A stretch of 64,000 bases of DNA from Spirochaeta thermophila DSM 6578. Lineage in GTDB: Bacteria; Spirochaetota; Spirochaetia; Winmispirales; Winmispiraceae. The stretch is from contig NC_017583.1 in the NCBI RefSeq assembly GCF_000184345.1, positions 744,001 to 808,000 on the forward strand. Direction: 5' to 3'. Positions within the stretch are counted from its first letter, which is position 1. Every line of letters begins with the position of its first letter. Below, in pieces: positions 1-9,294 of this stretch. Made by a program: the position numbers and the translations under genes. The notes under the pieces are model-generated. The model ran no database searches, had not been told where the DNA came from, and saw only the letters and a list, made by a program, of their open reading frames with translations.

Positions 1-1779
1 GCCCGTCTCCTGGTGGACTCCCTCGTCCAGTCCTGCCTCTCCCCTCCCTCGCCGCCCCGTCCCGTCACCTATGACGAGGCGGTGGAGGAGTGGCTCTCCC
101 GGTGGCAACACGAGCTCTCGTTCCTCGGGATCCCGTCCCCCCGTCTGCGCACCCTTCTGCTCCTCTTCCTGGAAGGCGAGGAGGCGCTCTTCTCCCTCCA
201 TCCCTCGCTTCGTGAGAGGAAGGCCGAACTCGCAGAGAGCAGGACCCGGCTTGAGGCGCGCGTGGGCGAGGACCTCGACATGTACCTCGCACGGCGACGC
301 TACGAGGAGATCGAATCGATCCTCAAGGAGGCGCACGAGGCCGCAGAAAAGCTCACCCTCACCGAGAGGATCGACCGGGTGGTCCTCCACAAGGTGTGGG
401 GGATCCCGATCTTCTGGGCCGTGCTCTTCCTGCTCTTCTGGGCCACCACCTCCTTCGGAGGGGTCTTCATCGACTTTTTCGACGGGATCTTCCAGATCCT
501 GGCCGTGGACCTCCCGCTCTACGGGCTCTCACGGATAGGCGCAGGCCCCTTCGTACAGACCCTCGTGGAGGGGGTTGGCACGGGTATCCAGACCGTGGCC
601 ACGTTCGTCCCCATCATCTACATCCTCTTCTTCCTCCTCACGATCCTCGAGGACTGCGGGTACATGGCGCGGGCCGCGTTCGTGGCCGATAGGGGCATGA
701 GAGGGTTGGGGCTTTCGGGAAAGGCCTTCGTCCCGCTCCTCCTTGGATTCGGGTGTACCGTGAGCTCGGTCCTCGCCACCCGGACCCTGGAGAGTCGCAA
801 GGAGCGGCTGCTCACCATCTTCATGGCGCCGCTCATGTCCTGCGGCGCCCGGCTCCCGGTCTACGTGATCTTCGCGGCGGCGCTCTTCCCCCGAACCGCC
901 GGGCTCGTGGTCTTCTCCCTCTACTTCGTGGGGATCGTCCTCGCGGTGGGCACCGGGCTCCTCTTCAAGCACACCCTTTTCAAGGCCGAGCGCACCCCTC
1001 TGGTGATGGAGCTTCCGCCCTATCACCTCCCGAACATGTCCCTGGTCCTCAAGATCACCTGGATCAGGTTCTCCGCCTACATCAAGCGGGCGGGCATCAC
1101 CATTACCACCGCGGTGTTCATCCTCTCGCTCCTCAATGCGGTGGTCATCGAGAATGGCAGGGTCTCGTTCGAGAGCGGATCGCCGGATTCGCTCCTCATC
1201 CGGACGGGCAAAGCCATCACAGCGGTCTTCGAGCCCATGGGCGTGGAAGAGGAGAACTGGCCGGCGGTGGCGGGACTGTTCACCGGCCTCTTCGCCAAGG
1301 AGACCATCATCGGTACCCTTCAGGCCATGTACGGTATCGAAGCGGAGGAGGAGGCGGAGGAGCCCTTCTCCCTCCAGGTGGCCCTCTCGGGCCTTGTCGA
1401 TGCGGGGAGGGCCCTCCTGAGAGGCTTGTATGAGCTGCTCGTGCCTTCTCCCGGAGGGGAGGAGGAAGCGGGAGGATTCTCGCTCGTGCGGGAACGCTTC
1501 ACCCCGGCGGCCGCCTATGCCTATCTCCTCTTCGTCCTCATCTACTCGCCGTGTGTGGCAGCCCTCTCGGCGATCCTCCAGCAGGCGGGAGTGGGGACCA
1601 TGCTCGCGAACGCGGGCTACCTCACCCTCCTCGCATGGATCATCGCAACCCTCTACTTCCAGGTGGTGGAGGGCGGGAGCCTCCTGTGGCTCGGGGTCGC
1701 GGGAGGACTCCTCCTCGGCCTGATGGTCGTCCTCTACCTTGTGGGAAGGAGCACACGATCGAAGGAGGCTGTCTCATGA
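1..1779 (+). CDS. feoB: Ferrous iron transport protein B, 3' part (5' end outside window)
   Basis: The reading frame is open from base 1, so the gene enters from the left and its N-terminal GTPase domain is not in the window. What remains is about 592 residues. It begins with the helical segment that links the G domain to the membrane part. Multi-pass membrane segments follow from about residue 125, including the first gate repeat (motif LESRKERLL followed by MSCGARLPVY, about residues 265-290) and the second gate around FAKETIIGTL (about residue 430). FeoB imports Fe2+ across the inner membrane. The stop overlaps the ATG of the downstream DtxR-type regulator (ATGA), so the two are co-translated, consistent with iron-responsive control of this operon. 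No FeoA or FeoC is visible. Confidence 0.95.
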   Translation, partial: ARLLVDSLVQSCLSPPSPPRPVTYDEAVEEWLSRWQHELSFLGIPSPRLRTLLLLFLEGEEALFSLHPSLRERKAELAESRTRLEARVGEDLDMYLARRRYEEIESILKEAHEAAEKLTLTERIDRVVLHKVWGIPIFWAVLFLLFWATTSFGGVFIDFFDGIFQILAVDLPLYGLSRIGAGPFVQTLVEGVGTGIQTVATFVPIIYILFFLLTILEDCGYMARAAFVADRGMRGLGLSGKAFVPLLLGFGCTVSSVLATRTLESRKERLLTIFMAPLMSCGARLPVYVIFAAALFPRTAGLVVFSLYFVGIVLAVGTGLLFKHTLFKAERTPLVMELPPYHLPNMSLVLKITWIRFSAYIKRAGITITTAVFILSLLNAVVIENGRVSFESGSPDSLLIRTGKAITAVFEPMGVEEENWPAVAGLFTGLFAKETIIGTLQAMYGIEAEEEAEEPFSLQVALSGLVDAGRALLRGLYELLVPSPGGEEEAGGFSLVRERFTPAAAYAYLLFVLIYSPCVAALSAILQQAGVGTMLANAGYLTLLAWIIATLYFQVVEGGSLLWLGVAGGLLLGLMVVLYLVGRSTRSKEAVS

Positions 1780-2246
1780 GACAAGAGGATCTCACCTCAC
1801 GGATGGAAGACTACCTGGAGGCCATCTACGTGCTCGCGAAGACCAAGCGGGTGGCCCGGGTGCGGGACATCGCCGAGGCCCTCGGCGTGTCCCGCTCCAC
1901 GGTCTCCAACACCCTCCATACCCTCTCGGATAAGGGGTTCATCGAGTATGCGCCGTACGACATCATCAGTCTCACCGAGGAAGGGGAAGAGGCCGCCAAG
2001 GACGTCTTCCGGAGACATACCATCCTCAAGCGGTTCTTCCGGCTGGTCCTCGGCGCGGAGGAGCAGATGGCCGAGGAGAACGCCTGCCGCATCGAGCACG
2101 CCATTTCGGAGGAGCTCCTGGAGCGACTCGTGCAGTACCTCGAGTTCATCCAGGAGTGTGTGCCTGCGCCCTTCCGTTACGATCCCGAGAAGGGTGCCTT
2201 CGTGTGCGAGGACAGGGAAGACGAGGATGTCTCACCCCCGGCGTGA
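1776..2246 (+). CDS. DtxR/MntR-family metal-dependent repressor
   Basis: A 156-aa protein with an N-terminal winged helix-turn-helix (residues about 12-62, IAEALGVSRSTVSNTL) and the all-helical metal-binding/dimerisation domain. No C-terminal SH3-like domain is present, so its length is that of MntR rather than DtxR. Of the expected metal ligands, Asp12 (MEDYLEAIY) matches MntR, while the downstream motif ACRIEH carries Cys where MntR has Glu, as in DtxR/IdeR. The metal (Fe2+ or Mn2+) therefore cannot be decided from sequence. Co-transcription with feoB favours iron. The start is the ATG overlapping the feoB stop. Its 3' end overlaps the convergent channel gene by 15 bp. Confidence 0.9.
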   Translation: MRQEDLTSRMEDYLEAIYVLAKTKRVARVRDIAEALGVSRSTVSNTLHTLSDKGFIEYAPYDIISLTEEGEEAAKDVFRRHTILKRFFRLVLGAEEQMAEENACRIEHAISEELLERLVQYLEFIQECVPAPFRYDPEKGAFVCEDREDEDVSPPA

Positions 2247-3527
2247 GGTCCCGCCCTCCAGTTCCTCTTTCCGCCTGACGGCGAGTTCCTGTATCTGGGC
2301 TGCGATCTCCGGATACCGTGAGAGTATCCTGTCGAAGGTCTCCTTGTCGAGGCGGTAGAGATCGCAGAACGCTCGGGCCCGCACGGTGGCGGTGCGGGGA
2401 GCCCTGAGGATGAGGGCCATCTCGCCGAAGAACTGTCCTTCCGAGAGGATGGCGTAGCGGGTCTTTTCGTCGGCGGAGAGGACCTCCACCGAACCGCGGT
2501 TGATGAAGTACACGTCGGAACCCATCTCTCCCGCCCGTATGATGTACTCCCCCGGTCCATAGATGACCGGTTCGAGGTGGAGGATGATGTCCCGGATGAA
2601 CTCCTCGCCCGCCCCCTTGAAGAGGGGCACCTTCTCGATCACGTCGCCGTGGATCTCCATGGCCACTGCGAGGCGGAGGGGATGCGGGAGCTCCTTGAGC
2701 ACCTCGCGTTCCTCGTAGCCCCGTCTCGTCTCCCACAGGTAGTCGAAGTACTCGATGATGCGTCGCTGGAGCTCGGGTGAGATCCTCTTATAGGAGAGGA
2801 AGGCCGTGACCCTCTCCACCCGCTCCCTGTGGAGGAGCTTTGCGGCGTCCAGTTTCGAGACGAGGCTCGCGATGTTACCGATGACCAGGCCGTACATGGC
2901 CGCACCGAGGAGCTCTATCACGATGGTGTAGACGGTCTGGGTGGGGGTCGAGGGGGTGATGTCGCCGTATCCGATGGTGGTGAGGGTGGTGATGGTCCAG
3001 TAGAAGGCGGAGAGGTACCTCGTTCCGGCCGGGTTCTCCGAAGGAGGCTGGAGGCTCATCCATCCGCAGGCGATGCCGTGTGCGGCGAGGAGGATGAACC
3101 CGACGAGGGAGAGAAGCCTGAGGAGGGCGGGGTTGATCCTGTAGGAGAGGATCCGGGTGGCGCTCCGCTGCACCGAGATGAGCTTGAGGAGCCTGACGAG
3201 CGAGAGGAGGGAGAGGGGAGAGGGGAGGTGGAGGGCGAACACCAAGAGATCGAGCGGGAGTGCCGCCAGGAGGTCGGGAAGGCGGGAGGGGGCGAGGAGC
3301 GTGGGCTTTCGGCCGGAGGTCCGCCGGGACTCGAAGGCAAGGTCGAGGGGGATGTCGGCGATGAGGGCGAGGCTCGCGAGGATGTCGAGGGGAAGAAGGG
3401 GGGAAAAGAGGGAGGGAAAGACCAGGGTGAGGGGGATGCGGATCGCGTAGTAGAGGGTGACCGCAAGGATCCACACCTTCCACACAAGGGTGTATGTGGG
3501 ATTTGAAACGCCCGAGGACTTCATCAC
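2232..3527 (-). CDS. Cyclic-nucleotide-gated potassium channel
   Basis: A 431-aa six-transmembrane channel. S1-S4 occupy roughly residues 14-150, with basic residues in the S4 region (LVRLLKLISVQRSATR). S5, the pore helix and the K+ selectivity filter TTIGYGD follow, then S6. The C-terminal cyclic-nucleotide-binding domain carries the phosphate-binding cassette FGEMALI with PRTATVRA. A C-linker lies between S6 and this domain. The family conducts K+ and is opened by cAMP or cGMP binding on the cytoplasmic side. The start has a ribosome-binding site AAGGAG 5 nt before the first of two consecutive ATGs. The gene is monocistronic, convergent with the DtxR gene and divergent from the next membrane protein. 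Confidence 0.92.
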   Translation of the reverse strand: MMKSSGVSNPTYTLVWKVWILAVTLYYAIRIPLTLVFPSLFSPLLPLDILASLALIADIPLDLAFESRRTSGRKPTLLAPSRLPDLLAALPLDLLVFALHLPSPLSLLSLVRLLKLISVQRSATRILSYRINPALLRLLSLVGFILLAAHGIACGWMSLQPPSENPAGTRYLSAFYWTITTLTTIGYGDITPSTPTQTVYTIVIELLGAAMYGLVIGNIASLVSKLDAAKLLHRERVERVTAFLSYKRISPELQRRIIEYFDYLWETRRGYEEREVLKELPHPLRLAVAMEIHGDVIEKVPLFKGAGEEFIRDIILHLEPVIYGPGEYIIRAGEMGSDVYFINRGSVEVLSADEKTRYAILSEGQFFGEMALILRAPRTATVRARAFCDLYRLDKETFDRILSRYPEIAAQIQELAVRRKEELEGGTSRRG

Positions 3528-3597
3528 CGCTCCTTTTTGTAGTATGTTATCGGCAGGGAACCTATGGAAAGTTGAGTCCCCTTCACGGAGGAGAGCG

Positions 3598-4308
3598 ATG
3601 GGGAAGGAGGGAGCGGTGCACCATTCCTCCTACGCCCTCTCCCAGAAGGTACGGGCGGAGATCTCCTTCCTGGTATGGTGGACCTTCCTCCTGGTGTCTC
3701 TCTCGGCGCTCCTCTACCCCGAGGGTTTCGATATCCGGAACGATCCCGTGAGCCTCCTCGGCGTGCCCTTCACCGAAGAGGAGGGACTCCCCAATCCCTG
3801 GGGCATGGGCCTCTTCGTGCTCGCCTTTCTCGTGGACGGCCTTTTCTCCTTCCGTATCGCCTCCCGGGTACAGGCGGAGGGAGGCGGCGGGCTTTCCTTC
3901 CTGTTCACGCTTGCAGGGATAGGATCGCTCCTCATGCTCGCACCGTGCACGCTCCTCAACCCCCTCCATCGCCTGGGAGCGACCCTTCTCGTGGGGTCGC
4001 TGTGGCTGTGCACGGTGGTGTTGAGCCGTGCGAACTGGGGGGCGTTCTCAGGTGCGAGAAAGGCCTTCCACCTGTGCGTGCACCTGGTGCTCGTGGTGTA
4101 CGCCATCCGCTTCTTCCTCGATGCGCCCTCTCACGAGTTCCTCCAGAAGCTCGCGCTCGCGGGCCTCCTCCTCGGTCTCCTCGACTGCGTACGCACCGAG
4201 GAAGGACGTCTCCCGGGGCCCAGGTGGGCCCTCATCCACCTCAAGCGATCCGCTCAGGGTGAGGTGACCCCGGCCGAGAGGGCCTCGACGAGGGCCCTTC
4301 CGAACTGA
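3598..4308 (+). CDS. Multi-pass membrane protein, DUF998-like, function unknown
   Basis: A 236-aa hydrophobic protein with about six predicted membrane segments. I chose the ATG at 3598 because GGAGG stands 7 nt before it; the frame is open further upstream but has no ribosome site there. The first loop, with NDPVSLLGVP and then NPWGMGLFVLAFLVDG, resembles the start of DUF998-type integral membrane proteins (motif around PVSxLG), but the match is by eye only. Nothing in the sequence points to a substrate or enzyme activity. It is divergent from the channel gene, and its 3' end overlaps the convergent DJ-1/PfpI gene by 55 bp, so the two 3' ends share coding DNA on opposite strands. Confidence 0.7.
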   Translation: MGKEGAVHHSSYALSQKVRAEISFLVWWTFLLVSLSALLYPEGFDIRNDPVSLLGVPFTEEEGLPNPWGMGLFVLAFLVDGLFSFRIASRVQAEGGGGLSFLFTLAGIGSLLMLAPCTLLNPLHRLGATLLVGSLWLCTVVLSRANWGAFSGARKAFHLCVHLVLVVYAIRFFLDAPSHEFLQKLALAGLLLGLLDCVRTEEGRLPGPRWALIHLKRSAQGEVTPAERASTRALPN

Positions 4309-4934
4309 CGGGCCGCCGAGGGACCGTTCGCCGTGATGATGCGGCCGTCGCGTTCCACCGGCCTTCCGGTGTAGGTGGCGCCGTTGGCCACCAGGGTGCC
4401 GCTCTCGCCTGACCAGCAGGTGGCCTTCTTGCCTCTGAGGATCCCGGCCCTGGCGAGGATCGAGGGGGCGATGCAGATGGCTCCTACTATCTTGCCCTTC
4501 TCATAGGCCTGCCTGGCGAGGTCGAGGGCCTGGCGGTTGGAGAAGTACTCGTGGGCCCCGGTTCCCCCCACGAAGATCACCGCATCGTAGTCGTCTACGC
4601 GGATCTCCTGCAGGGTCTTGTCGGGCGTCACCCGGGCGCCCAGCATCCCGGTGGCCGGGGTGCGGGAGGAGCTCGCCACGGTGACGGAGGCCCCTGCGTC
4701 GAGGAGTTCCTCACGCGTCTCGAGGAGCTCCTCGTCCCTGAAGTTCTCGTGGGCGATGATCATCACCACCTTTACCCCTGAAAGCGAGGCCATGGTATCC
4801 TCCTTCTCGGTAGAGGTCTCGGCCGAATTCCCCCCGTCTGCGAGGAGATAGACGCCGAGGAGGGCGAGGGAGAAGACGAGCGCCCTCACGAGCAGCCCCT
4901 TTCCCTGTGAAGGAAGTGAGGCTCGTTCGCTCAT
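4254..4934 (-). CDS. DJ-1/PfpI-family protein with N-terminal membrane anchor or signal
   Basis: A glutamine-amidotransferase-fold protein of the DJ-1/PfpI family. The core reads GVKVVMIIAHENFRDEELL, then DAVIFVGGTGAHEY, then the nucleophile region VGAICIAPSIL with the expected Cys. From the start chosen (MSERAS) there are 226 residues, and residues about 12-34 form a hydrophobic segment that would export or anchor the enzyme. A second in-frame ATG at 4793 has a near-perfect AAGGAGG 6 nt upstream and would give a 179-aa cytosolic form of normal family length. Family members act as proteases, glyoxalase/deglycase or chaperones; the activity here is not determined. A promoter lies immediately upstream of the long start. 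Confidence 0.85.
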   Translation of the reverse strand: MSERASLPSQGKGLLVRALVFSLALLGVYLLADGGNSAETSTEKEDTMASLSGVKVVMIIAHENFRDEELLETREELLDAGASVTVASSSRTPATGMLGARVTPDKTLQEIRVDDYDAVIFVGGTGAHEYFSNRQALDLARQAYEKGKIVGAICIAPSILARAGILRGKKATCWSGESGTLVANGATYTGRPVERDGRIITANGPSAARQFGRALVEALSAGVTSP

Positions 4935-4941
4935 GGTTTCC

Positions 4942-4970
4942 ATTATACCACCGGGAACCGGAGCGGGCAA
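4942..4970 (-). promoter_or_regulatory. Sigma70-like promoter of the DJ-1/PfpI gene
   Basis: On the minus strand, TTGCCC is followed after 17 nt by a perfect TATAAT. The -10 box ends 7 nt before the ATG at 4934, so transcription would begin at or next to the start codon (leaderless mRNA). Confidence 0.6.
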
Positions 4971-4974
4971 TTGT

Positions 4975-5787
4975 TCACACCCTCTCCCGTGCGTCTCCTG
5001 GGAGGAAGCCCTCGGCGGTGAGGGTATCGGCAAGGCTCCGGACAAAGTCCCGCACCGCATCCGTGACCTGATCCTCGTCGTCGAGCCTCGGGAGGACGAA
5101 GGGGTGAATGGTGATCTCGCGGGCTTCGAGGGGAAGGAGGGCGGTGGAGATGCGTTCGATGCGTCCCTGGAGACGCCGCTTGAGGGGGTACCGTCGGGCA
5201 GGCACCTCGTTGGCGCCGAAGTCGTCCACCAGGTGGATCACCCGCGGGTGGGTGCCGTATGCCCTGCGGATCTCCTCCCAGAAGGCCGTCTCCTCCTTCC
5301 GTGCGCCGATGCGGGCCGAGCAGGCCACCATACACCCCCGGGAGGCGTCGGGCCACGGCCTTGCCGCTATGCCCTCATCTTCGAGGTGAGTGAGGATCGC
5401 CTGTTCCGCCTCGAGGTAGTGATCGGTAGCGATGAGGATGGGAAGGTGCGGGCCTGCGATCCGGAGGAAGCGTGCCCATACCGGGTCCACCGTGGAGGCC
5501 CTGAGGTAGCTCCTCACGAAGGCGCGTGCCGCTTGTTCTCTCTGGGACTCGGGTGCCTCGGAGACCGTCCCGAGTGCCCGGACGATGCTCTCCACGTAGG
5601 TGATACCCCCCTTGCTCGCCCGATCCCAGTAGGCCTCGATCACCTGTTTCCAGAGAAAGGAGGGGGTGGCCCCCAAGGCGGCGAGACCGCTCTCCTCGAG
5701 GGCCTCCTTCAGCCGTTCCTCGGTGCCGAAGCGCACGCTCTCCAGGCTCAGGGTTCCGGAATAGTCGAGGATGAGGAGACACTCCAT
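4975..5787 (-). CDS. HAD-superfamily hydrolase-like protein with atypical motif I
   Basis: A 270-aa protein with a HAD-type Rossmann core. Motif I is LLILDYSGTLS, with the nucleophile Asp8 present but the usual second Asp two residues later replaced by Ser. This recalls the phosphonatase branch, where that position is Ala. A cap-like helical region follows. ILIATDHY is a plausible motif II, a Lys/Arg-rich stretch follows, and HLVDDFGANE looks like motif IV with paired acidic residues. Substrate unknown. The start has AAGGAG about 9 nt upstream. The gene is divergent from mgtE and is followed by the separately promoted PfpI gene. Confidence 0.7.
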   Translation of the reverse strand: MECLLILDYSGTLSLESVRFGTEERLKEALEESGLAALGATPSFLWKQVIEAYWDRASKGGITYVESIVRALGTVSEAPESQREQAARAFVRSYLRASTVDPVWARFLRIAGPHLPILIATDHYLEAEQAILTHLEDEGIAARPWPDASRGCMVACSARIGARKEETAFWEEIRRAYGTHPRVIHLVDDFGANEVPARRYPLKRRLQGRIERISTALLPLEAREITIHPFVLPRLDDEDQVTDAVRDFVRSLADTLTAEGFLPGDARERV

Positions 5788-5886
5788 CGGATTTCACTCC
5801 TTGCGTGGGACGCACCTGGGTGTATGTACAGGTGAGGCAAAGATAGAGAAAAATGAGCAGAGGGGCAAGCGGGCCTCGCGTTTCTA

Positions 5887-5915
5887 TTGTGAAATGGAGG
5901 GTTTCCGGCTATACT
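5887..5915 (+). promoter_or_regulatory. Sigma70-like promoter of mgtE
   Basis: TTGTGA, a 17-nt spacer and TATACT. The predicted start site is near 5922, leaving a leader of only about 23 nt before the ATG, with GAGGAGG as ribosome-binding site. Confidence 0.65.
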
Positions 5916-5944
5916 CACCCGATACCAGGAGCGAGGAGGTGACC

Positions 5945-7303
5945 ATGGAGAGGGAACACGTCTCCCGGGATGTCGTACTGGAGTGGGTACGTCAACGGTT
6001 GTGGCACAAGGTGAAGCAGGAACTCGTCTCCTGGCACCCCTCCGACATCGCCGAGTTCCTCGGTTCCCTCGAGGAGGAAGAGGCATCCACCGACGCGCTC
6101 ATCCTCTTTCTCATGTTGCCTCCCGAGCTCAAAGGCGATGTCTTCAGCGAGTTCGACACCGAGCTTCAGCGCCAGATCCTCGAGCGGATCACGAGCGATC
6201 AGGTGAAGGAGATCCTCTCCGAGCTTTCCCACGACGACCGTATCGAGCTCCTCGAGAACCTTCCGGGCAACCTCACCCGTCGGGTCCTCAACCTCCTCTC
6301 GCCCGACGACAGGTCCATCACCCTCGAGCTTCTGGGGTATCCTGAGGACAGTGTCGGCCGTCTCATGACACCCGACTATGTCTCGCTCAAGCCGCACTGG
6401 ACCATTGAGAAGGCACTCGACCACATCCGCAGGTACGGGAAGGACGCCGAGATCATCAACATGCTCTACGTGATCGACGAAGAGGGGCACCTCATGGACG
6501 ACATCCTCCTGCGCAAGGTCATCCTCGCCCCGCCAGATGCCACGGTGGAGTCCATCATGGACTGGCACTACGTGGCGATCAACGCCTATGCCGACCAGGA
6601 GGAGGCGGTTCGCCTCATCCGTAAGTACGACCTCAACGCCCTCCCCGTGGTGGATGACGACAACATCCTGCTGGGTATCGTCACGGTCGATGACATCATC
6701 GACGTACTCGACGAGGAGACCACCGAGGACGTACACAAGGAGAGCGCCGTGGTCCCGCTCGAGACGAGCTACAGCCAGGCCTCACCGTTCCTCCTCTACA
6801 CCAAGCGGGTGGTGTGGCTCTTCTTTCTCGGCATCTCCGGCTTTCTCTCCTCGGGCGTGATCTCCCGGTTCCAGGGCGTGCTCTCTTCGTTCATCAGCCT
6901 GAGTCTCTTCATCCCCATGCTCATGGGCACCGGGGGGAATACGAGCAGCCAGGCGGCCACCCTGGTGATCAGGGCCCTCGCGGTGGGGGAACTGACCCCG
7001 CGGAGGTGGTTCCTGGTGGTGAGGAAGGAGCTCCTCGTGGGGCTCCTGTTGGGAGGCTCGCTGGGGCTCGTGCTCGCCACGATAGGGTATCTCTGGACGG
7101 GAGACACCGGGATCGCCCTCACCGTGGGGCTCTCGATCGTGGGGATCGTGCTGTGGGCCAACCTCATCGGAAGCACCCTCCCCCTCCTCTGCACCTGGGT
7201 GGGGATAGATCCCGCCCTCATAAGCAGCCCGCTCCTCTCCACCATCCTCGACGTGACCGGGCTCCTCATCTACTTCACCGTCACCACCCTGGTGTTGCTC
7301 TAG
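5945..7303 (+). CDS. mgtE: Magnesium transporter MgtE
   Basis: A 452-aa Mg2+ channel/transporter of the inner membrane with the full MgtE layout. An N-terminal superhelical domain (about residues 20-130) is followed by two CBS domains (about 135-255), a linker helix and a C-terminal five-helix membrane domain. The membrane domain holds the family signature [13 protein letters not shown], whose residues line the ion path. The CBS/N domain normally closes the pore when cytosolic Mg2+ is high. I start at the ATG at 5945 because GAGGAGGTGACC precedes it and a good promoter lies just upstream. The frame is open further 5', but that part shows no domain. The stop shares the palindrome CTAG with the convergent hisI stop. 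Confidence 0.95.
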   Translation: MEREHVSRDVVLEWVRQRLWHKVKQELVSWHPSDIAEFLGSLEEEEASTDALILFLMLPPELKGDVFSEFDTELQRQILERITSDQVKEILSELSHDDRIELLENLPGNLTRRVLNLLSPDDRSITLELLGYPEDSVGRLMTPDYVSLKPHWTIEKALDHIRRYGKDAEIINMLYVIDEEGHLMDDILLRKVILAPPDATVESIMDWHYVAINAYADQEEAVRLIRKYDLNALPVVDDDNILLGIVTVDDIIDVLDEETTEDVHKESAVVPLETSYSQASPFLLYTKRVVWLFFLGISGFLSSGVISRFQGVLSSFISLSLFIPMLMGTGGNTSSQAATLVIRALAVGELTPRRWFLVVRKELLVGLLLGGSLGLVLATIGYLWTGDTGIALTVGLSIVGIVLWANLIGSTLPLLCTWVGIDPALISSPLLSTILDVTGLLIYFTVTTLVLL

Positions 7304-7716
7304 GGCCGGTCCTTCGGGGAGACCCCTCGCCATGGAAGGCGCGCCTCTTCCTCGGTGAGCCCTTGAGGGGTGAGGGTCCGGTAGAAGCAACTGCGGCGGC
7401 CGGTGTGGCAGGCCGTCCCCCCCTCCTGTTCCACCAGGAAGAGCACGGCGTCGTTGTCGCAGTCGATGCGAACCTCCACGATGCGCTGGACGTGTCCCGA
7501 GGTCTCCCCCTTCTTCCAGATGCGCCGCCGCGTCCGGGAGTAGTAGTGGGCGTAGCCGGTGGCGAGGGACAGCTCCCAGGCCTCGGGGTCGAGGAAGGCC
7601 ACCATGAGGACCTCGCCCGTGTGCACCTCCTGGGTCACCACCGGGACGAGGCCCCCCATCTTGCCGAAGTCGAGGAGATCCCGTGCCTCCTCTGGGAGCC
7701 TGCGCCACCGGCTCAT
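7300..7716 (-). CDS. hisI: Phosphoribosyl-AMP cyclohydrolase
   Basis: A 138-aa HisI. The enzyme opens the adenine ring of phosphoribosyl-AMP in the third step of histidine biosynthesis. It shows [16 protein letters not shown], then [11 protein letters not shown] (metal-binding Asp residues) and the zinc-ligand segment [14 protein letters not shown], as in stand-alone HisI proteins; no HisE domain is attached. The start ATG overlaps the stop of the upstream uridylyltransferase (ATGA), so it is the last gene of a glk-uridylyltransferase-hisI operon. It is isolated from any other his gene in this window. Its stop overlaps the mgtE stop. Confidence 0.93.
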   Translation of the reverse strand: MSRWRRLPEEARDLLDFGKMGGLVPVVTQEVHTGEVLMVAFLDPEAWELSLATGYAHYYSRTRRRIWKKGETSGHVQRIVEVRIDCDNDAVLFLVEQEGGTACHTGRRSCFYRTLTPQGLTEEEARLPWRGVSPKDRP

Positions 7717-9284
7717 GCGATGCCTCCCTGCGCCTGCATCCGCGCGAGGGCCTCGTCCATCCGGAGAGGCCGCCACATCCCCTCGGTGCGGACGTAGCCG
7801 TAGGCCTCCTCCATCACGCGCCTAAAGCCGGCGGAGAGGGCGCGCGCGGTCCGGGCCAGCTCTGGTCTGGAGGCGAAGAAGGCTTCGAGCTCGGACCTGC
7901 CGAAGTGGAGGCCGCCGGTGAGGAAGGTCTCGAGGAGGAGCTTTGCCGCGAGGAACCTGCGGAACTTGTCCACCCCGAAGACGAGCGGCCGCTCGATGAG
8001 GTCCATCACCTCCCAGGTGATCTGCTCGGCCTGGGCGTACCGCCCTGCGTCCTTCTCCTGCTCGGAGACCCTGAGGGGGAGCGTGCGGATGATGTGCTCG
8101 AGGTGCGCGGTGAGATGGGTGAGGTCGAAGAGCCCGATGGCGCAGTTGAAGAGGACCGGCCTGCCTTCCTTCTCGAAGGCGGCCACGGCTTCTTTGGGAA
8201 TGGCCGGGCCTATGTCCCTGCAGGAGAGCACCTCGCCTGCACGGACGAGGATGCCGCCCTTCACGTCCACCGGGGTCTTGTAGGAGAACTCGAACGAGGC
8301 CTGGGCCCGGGAGAAGGCCGTGTAGGCGAGGGTGCGTGGTTCCACGAAGGCGCCCAGGTTGTCCACGTTGGTGAGGTAGACGAAGCGGAACCCCTCCTCG
8401 TGGAGCCTCCGGTAGATGCCTTCGAGGACCATGAAGTTCTGGCCGTGGCCGCCCGGGAGGGGAAGGACCTCGCCGTCTTTCCCGTACGCCCGGGTGAAGA
8501 TCCGCCGCGGGAGTCCCTCCTCGCGGTGCGTGAGGGCCGCCACGAGGGGCTGCTGGGCGGAGAGGGTGGGGTCCACGCGATAGCCTGTATGCGCGAAGAG
8601 TTCTTCGAGGAGGGGATGGCCTCTGAGCTCCTCGAGGTGTGCCATCACCTGCTCGTGGGTCGCGGGACTGGTCATCTGGAAGAAAGGGAGCACCGTGCCC
8701 CTCAAGGGGGTGTGCCACTGCTCTGCCATGCGCCGGTAGAGGGCCACACAGAAGAGCAGGTTGCGCAGGGTGAGGGCCAGGAAGCTCGGCCCGCCCGAGG
8801 TGTCCTCCTGGTAGAAGGCGGGGCACGCCCCCTTGGCCGACCCCTTCACGCGGGGGGCGACCGCCTCGAAGGGGGTGCGGTAGACCTCGAACAGGTCGGG
8901 CTCGAAGGCCCGGTTCCGCGTGAGGTCCGCATAGCTCGTGGCTGCCCCTCCGTTGAGCACGCCGTAGGCGGTGCGGGGGTAGAGGGCTACGCCCAGGAGA
9001 AAGAGCGCCGCATCGTCGAGCACCACCGGAGCTTCCCTCCCGTACCGATCGATGAGGGATGAGGGGATGCTCAGTTCCTCTGCTCGGGAGAGGAATGCGG
9101 CGCGGGGGAGGGTGAGGGAGAGGGACTGGGTGGCGTCCACGATGCGTGGATCGCCGGCCGAGGGGAGCTCGAAGGCGGGGGCGGCCTCCGGTCCGGCGGC
9201 GTTCACCCGCTCCAGTATCGCGTAGGTGAGATCGGGGTCGATTCCGGCCGTGCGCATCTTCTGGATGAGGGCATCGTCCTGCAC
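7713..9284 (-). CDS. UTP-sugar-1-phosphate uridylyltransferase (UDPGP family)
   Basis: A 523-aa protein resembling the eukaryote-type UDP-sugar pyrophosphorylase family (UDPGP). The variant nucleotide-binding loop is [16 protein letters not shown], followed by the Lys-containing [26 protein letters not shown] and [16 protein letters not shown] follow, the last being the uridine/metal-binding Asp segment. It would make UDP-glucose or UDP-N-acetylhexosamine from a sugar 1-phosphate. I prefer the GTG at 9284, which has AAGGAGG 4 nt upstream. An ATG at 9302 overlapping the glk stop is the alternative. It sits between glk and hisI with tight spacing, so glucose phosphorylation and nucleotide-sugar formation appear co-expressed. 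Confidence 0.8.
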   Translation of the reverse strand: MQDDALIQKMRTAGIDPDLTYAILERVNAAGPEAAPAFELPSAGDPRIVDATQSLSLTLPRAAFLSRAEELSIPSSLIDRYGREAPVVLDDAALFLLGVALYPRTAYGVLNGGAATSYADLTRNRAFEPDLFEVYRTPFEAVAPRVKGSAKGACPAFYQEDTSGGPSFLALTLRNLLFCVALYRRMAEQWHTPLRGTVLPFFQMTSPATHEQVMAHLEELRGHPLLEELFAHTGYRVDPTLSAQQPLVAALTHREEGLPRRIFTRAYGKDGEVLPLPGGHGQNFMVLEGIYRRLHEEGFRFVYLTNVDNLGAFVEPRTLAYTAFSRAQASFEFSYKTPVDVKGGILVRAGEVLSCRDIGPAIPKEAVAAFEKEGRPVLFNCAIGLFDLTHLTAHLEHIIRTLPLRVSEQEKDAGRYAQAEQITWEVMDLIERPLVFGVDKFRRFLAAKLLLETFLTGGLHFGRSELEAFFASRPELARTARALSAGFRRVMEEAYGYVRTEGMWRPLRMDEALARMQAQGGIA

Positions 9285-9294
9285 AGCTCCTCCT

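Noticed and set aside
3457-3597. Upstream extension of the 236-aa membrane protein into the channel gene's promoter region.
   Set aside because: It would overlap the divergent channel gene start and has no ribosome site; the ATG at 3598 has GGAGG.
5820-5944. Possible M-box magnesium riboswitch before mgtE (AGGTGAGGC-like start).
   Set aside because: The good promoter at 5887-5915 leaves a leader of only about 23 nt, and the rest of the ykoK consensus is absent.
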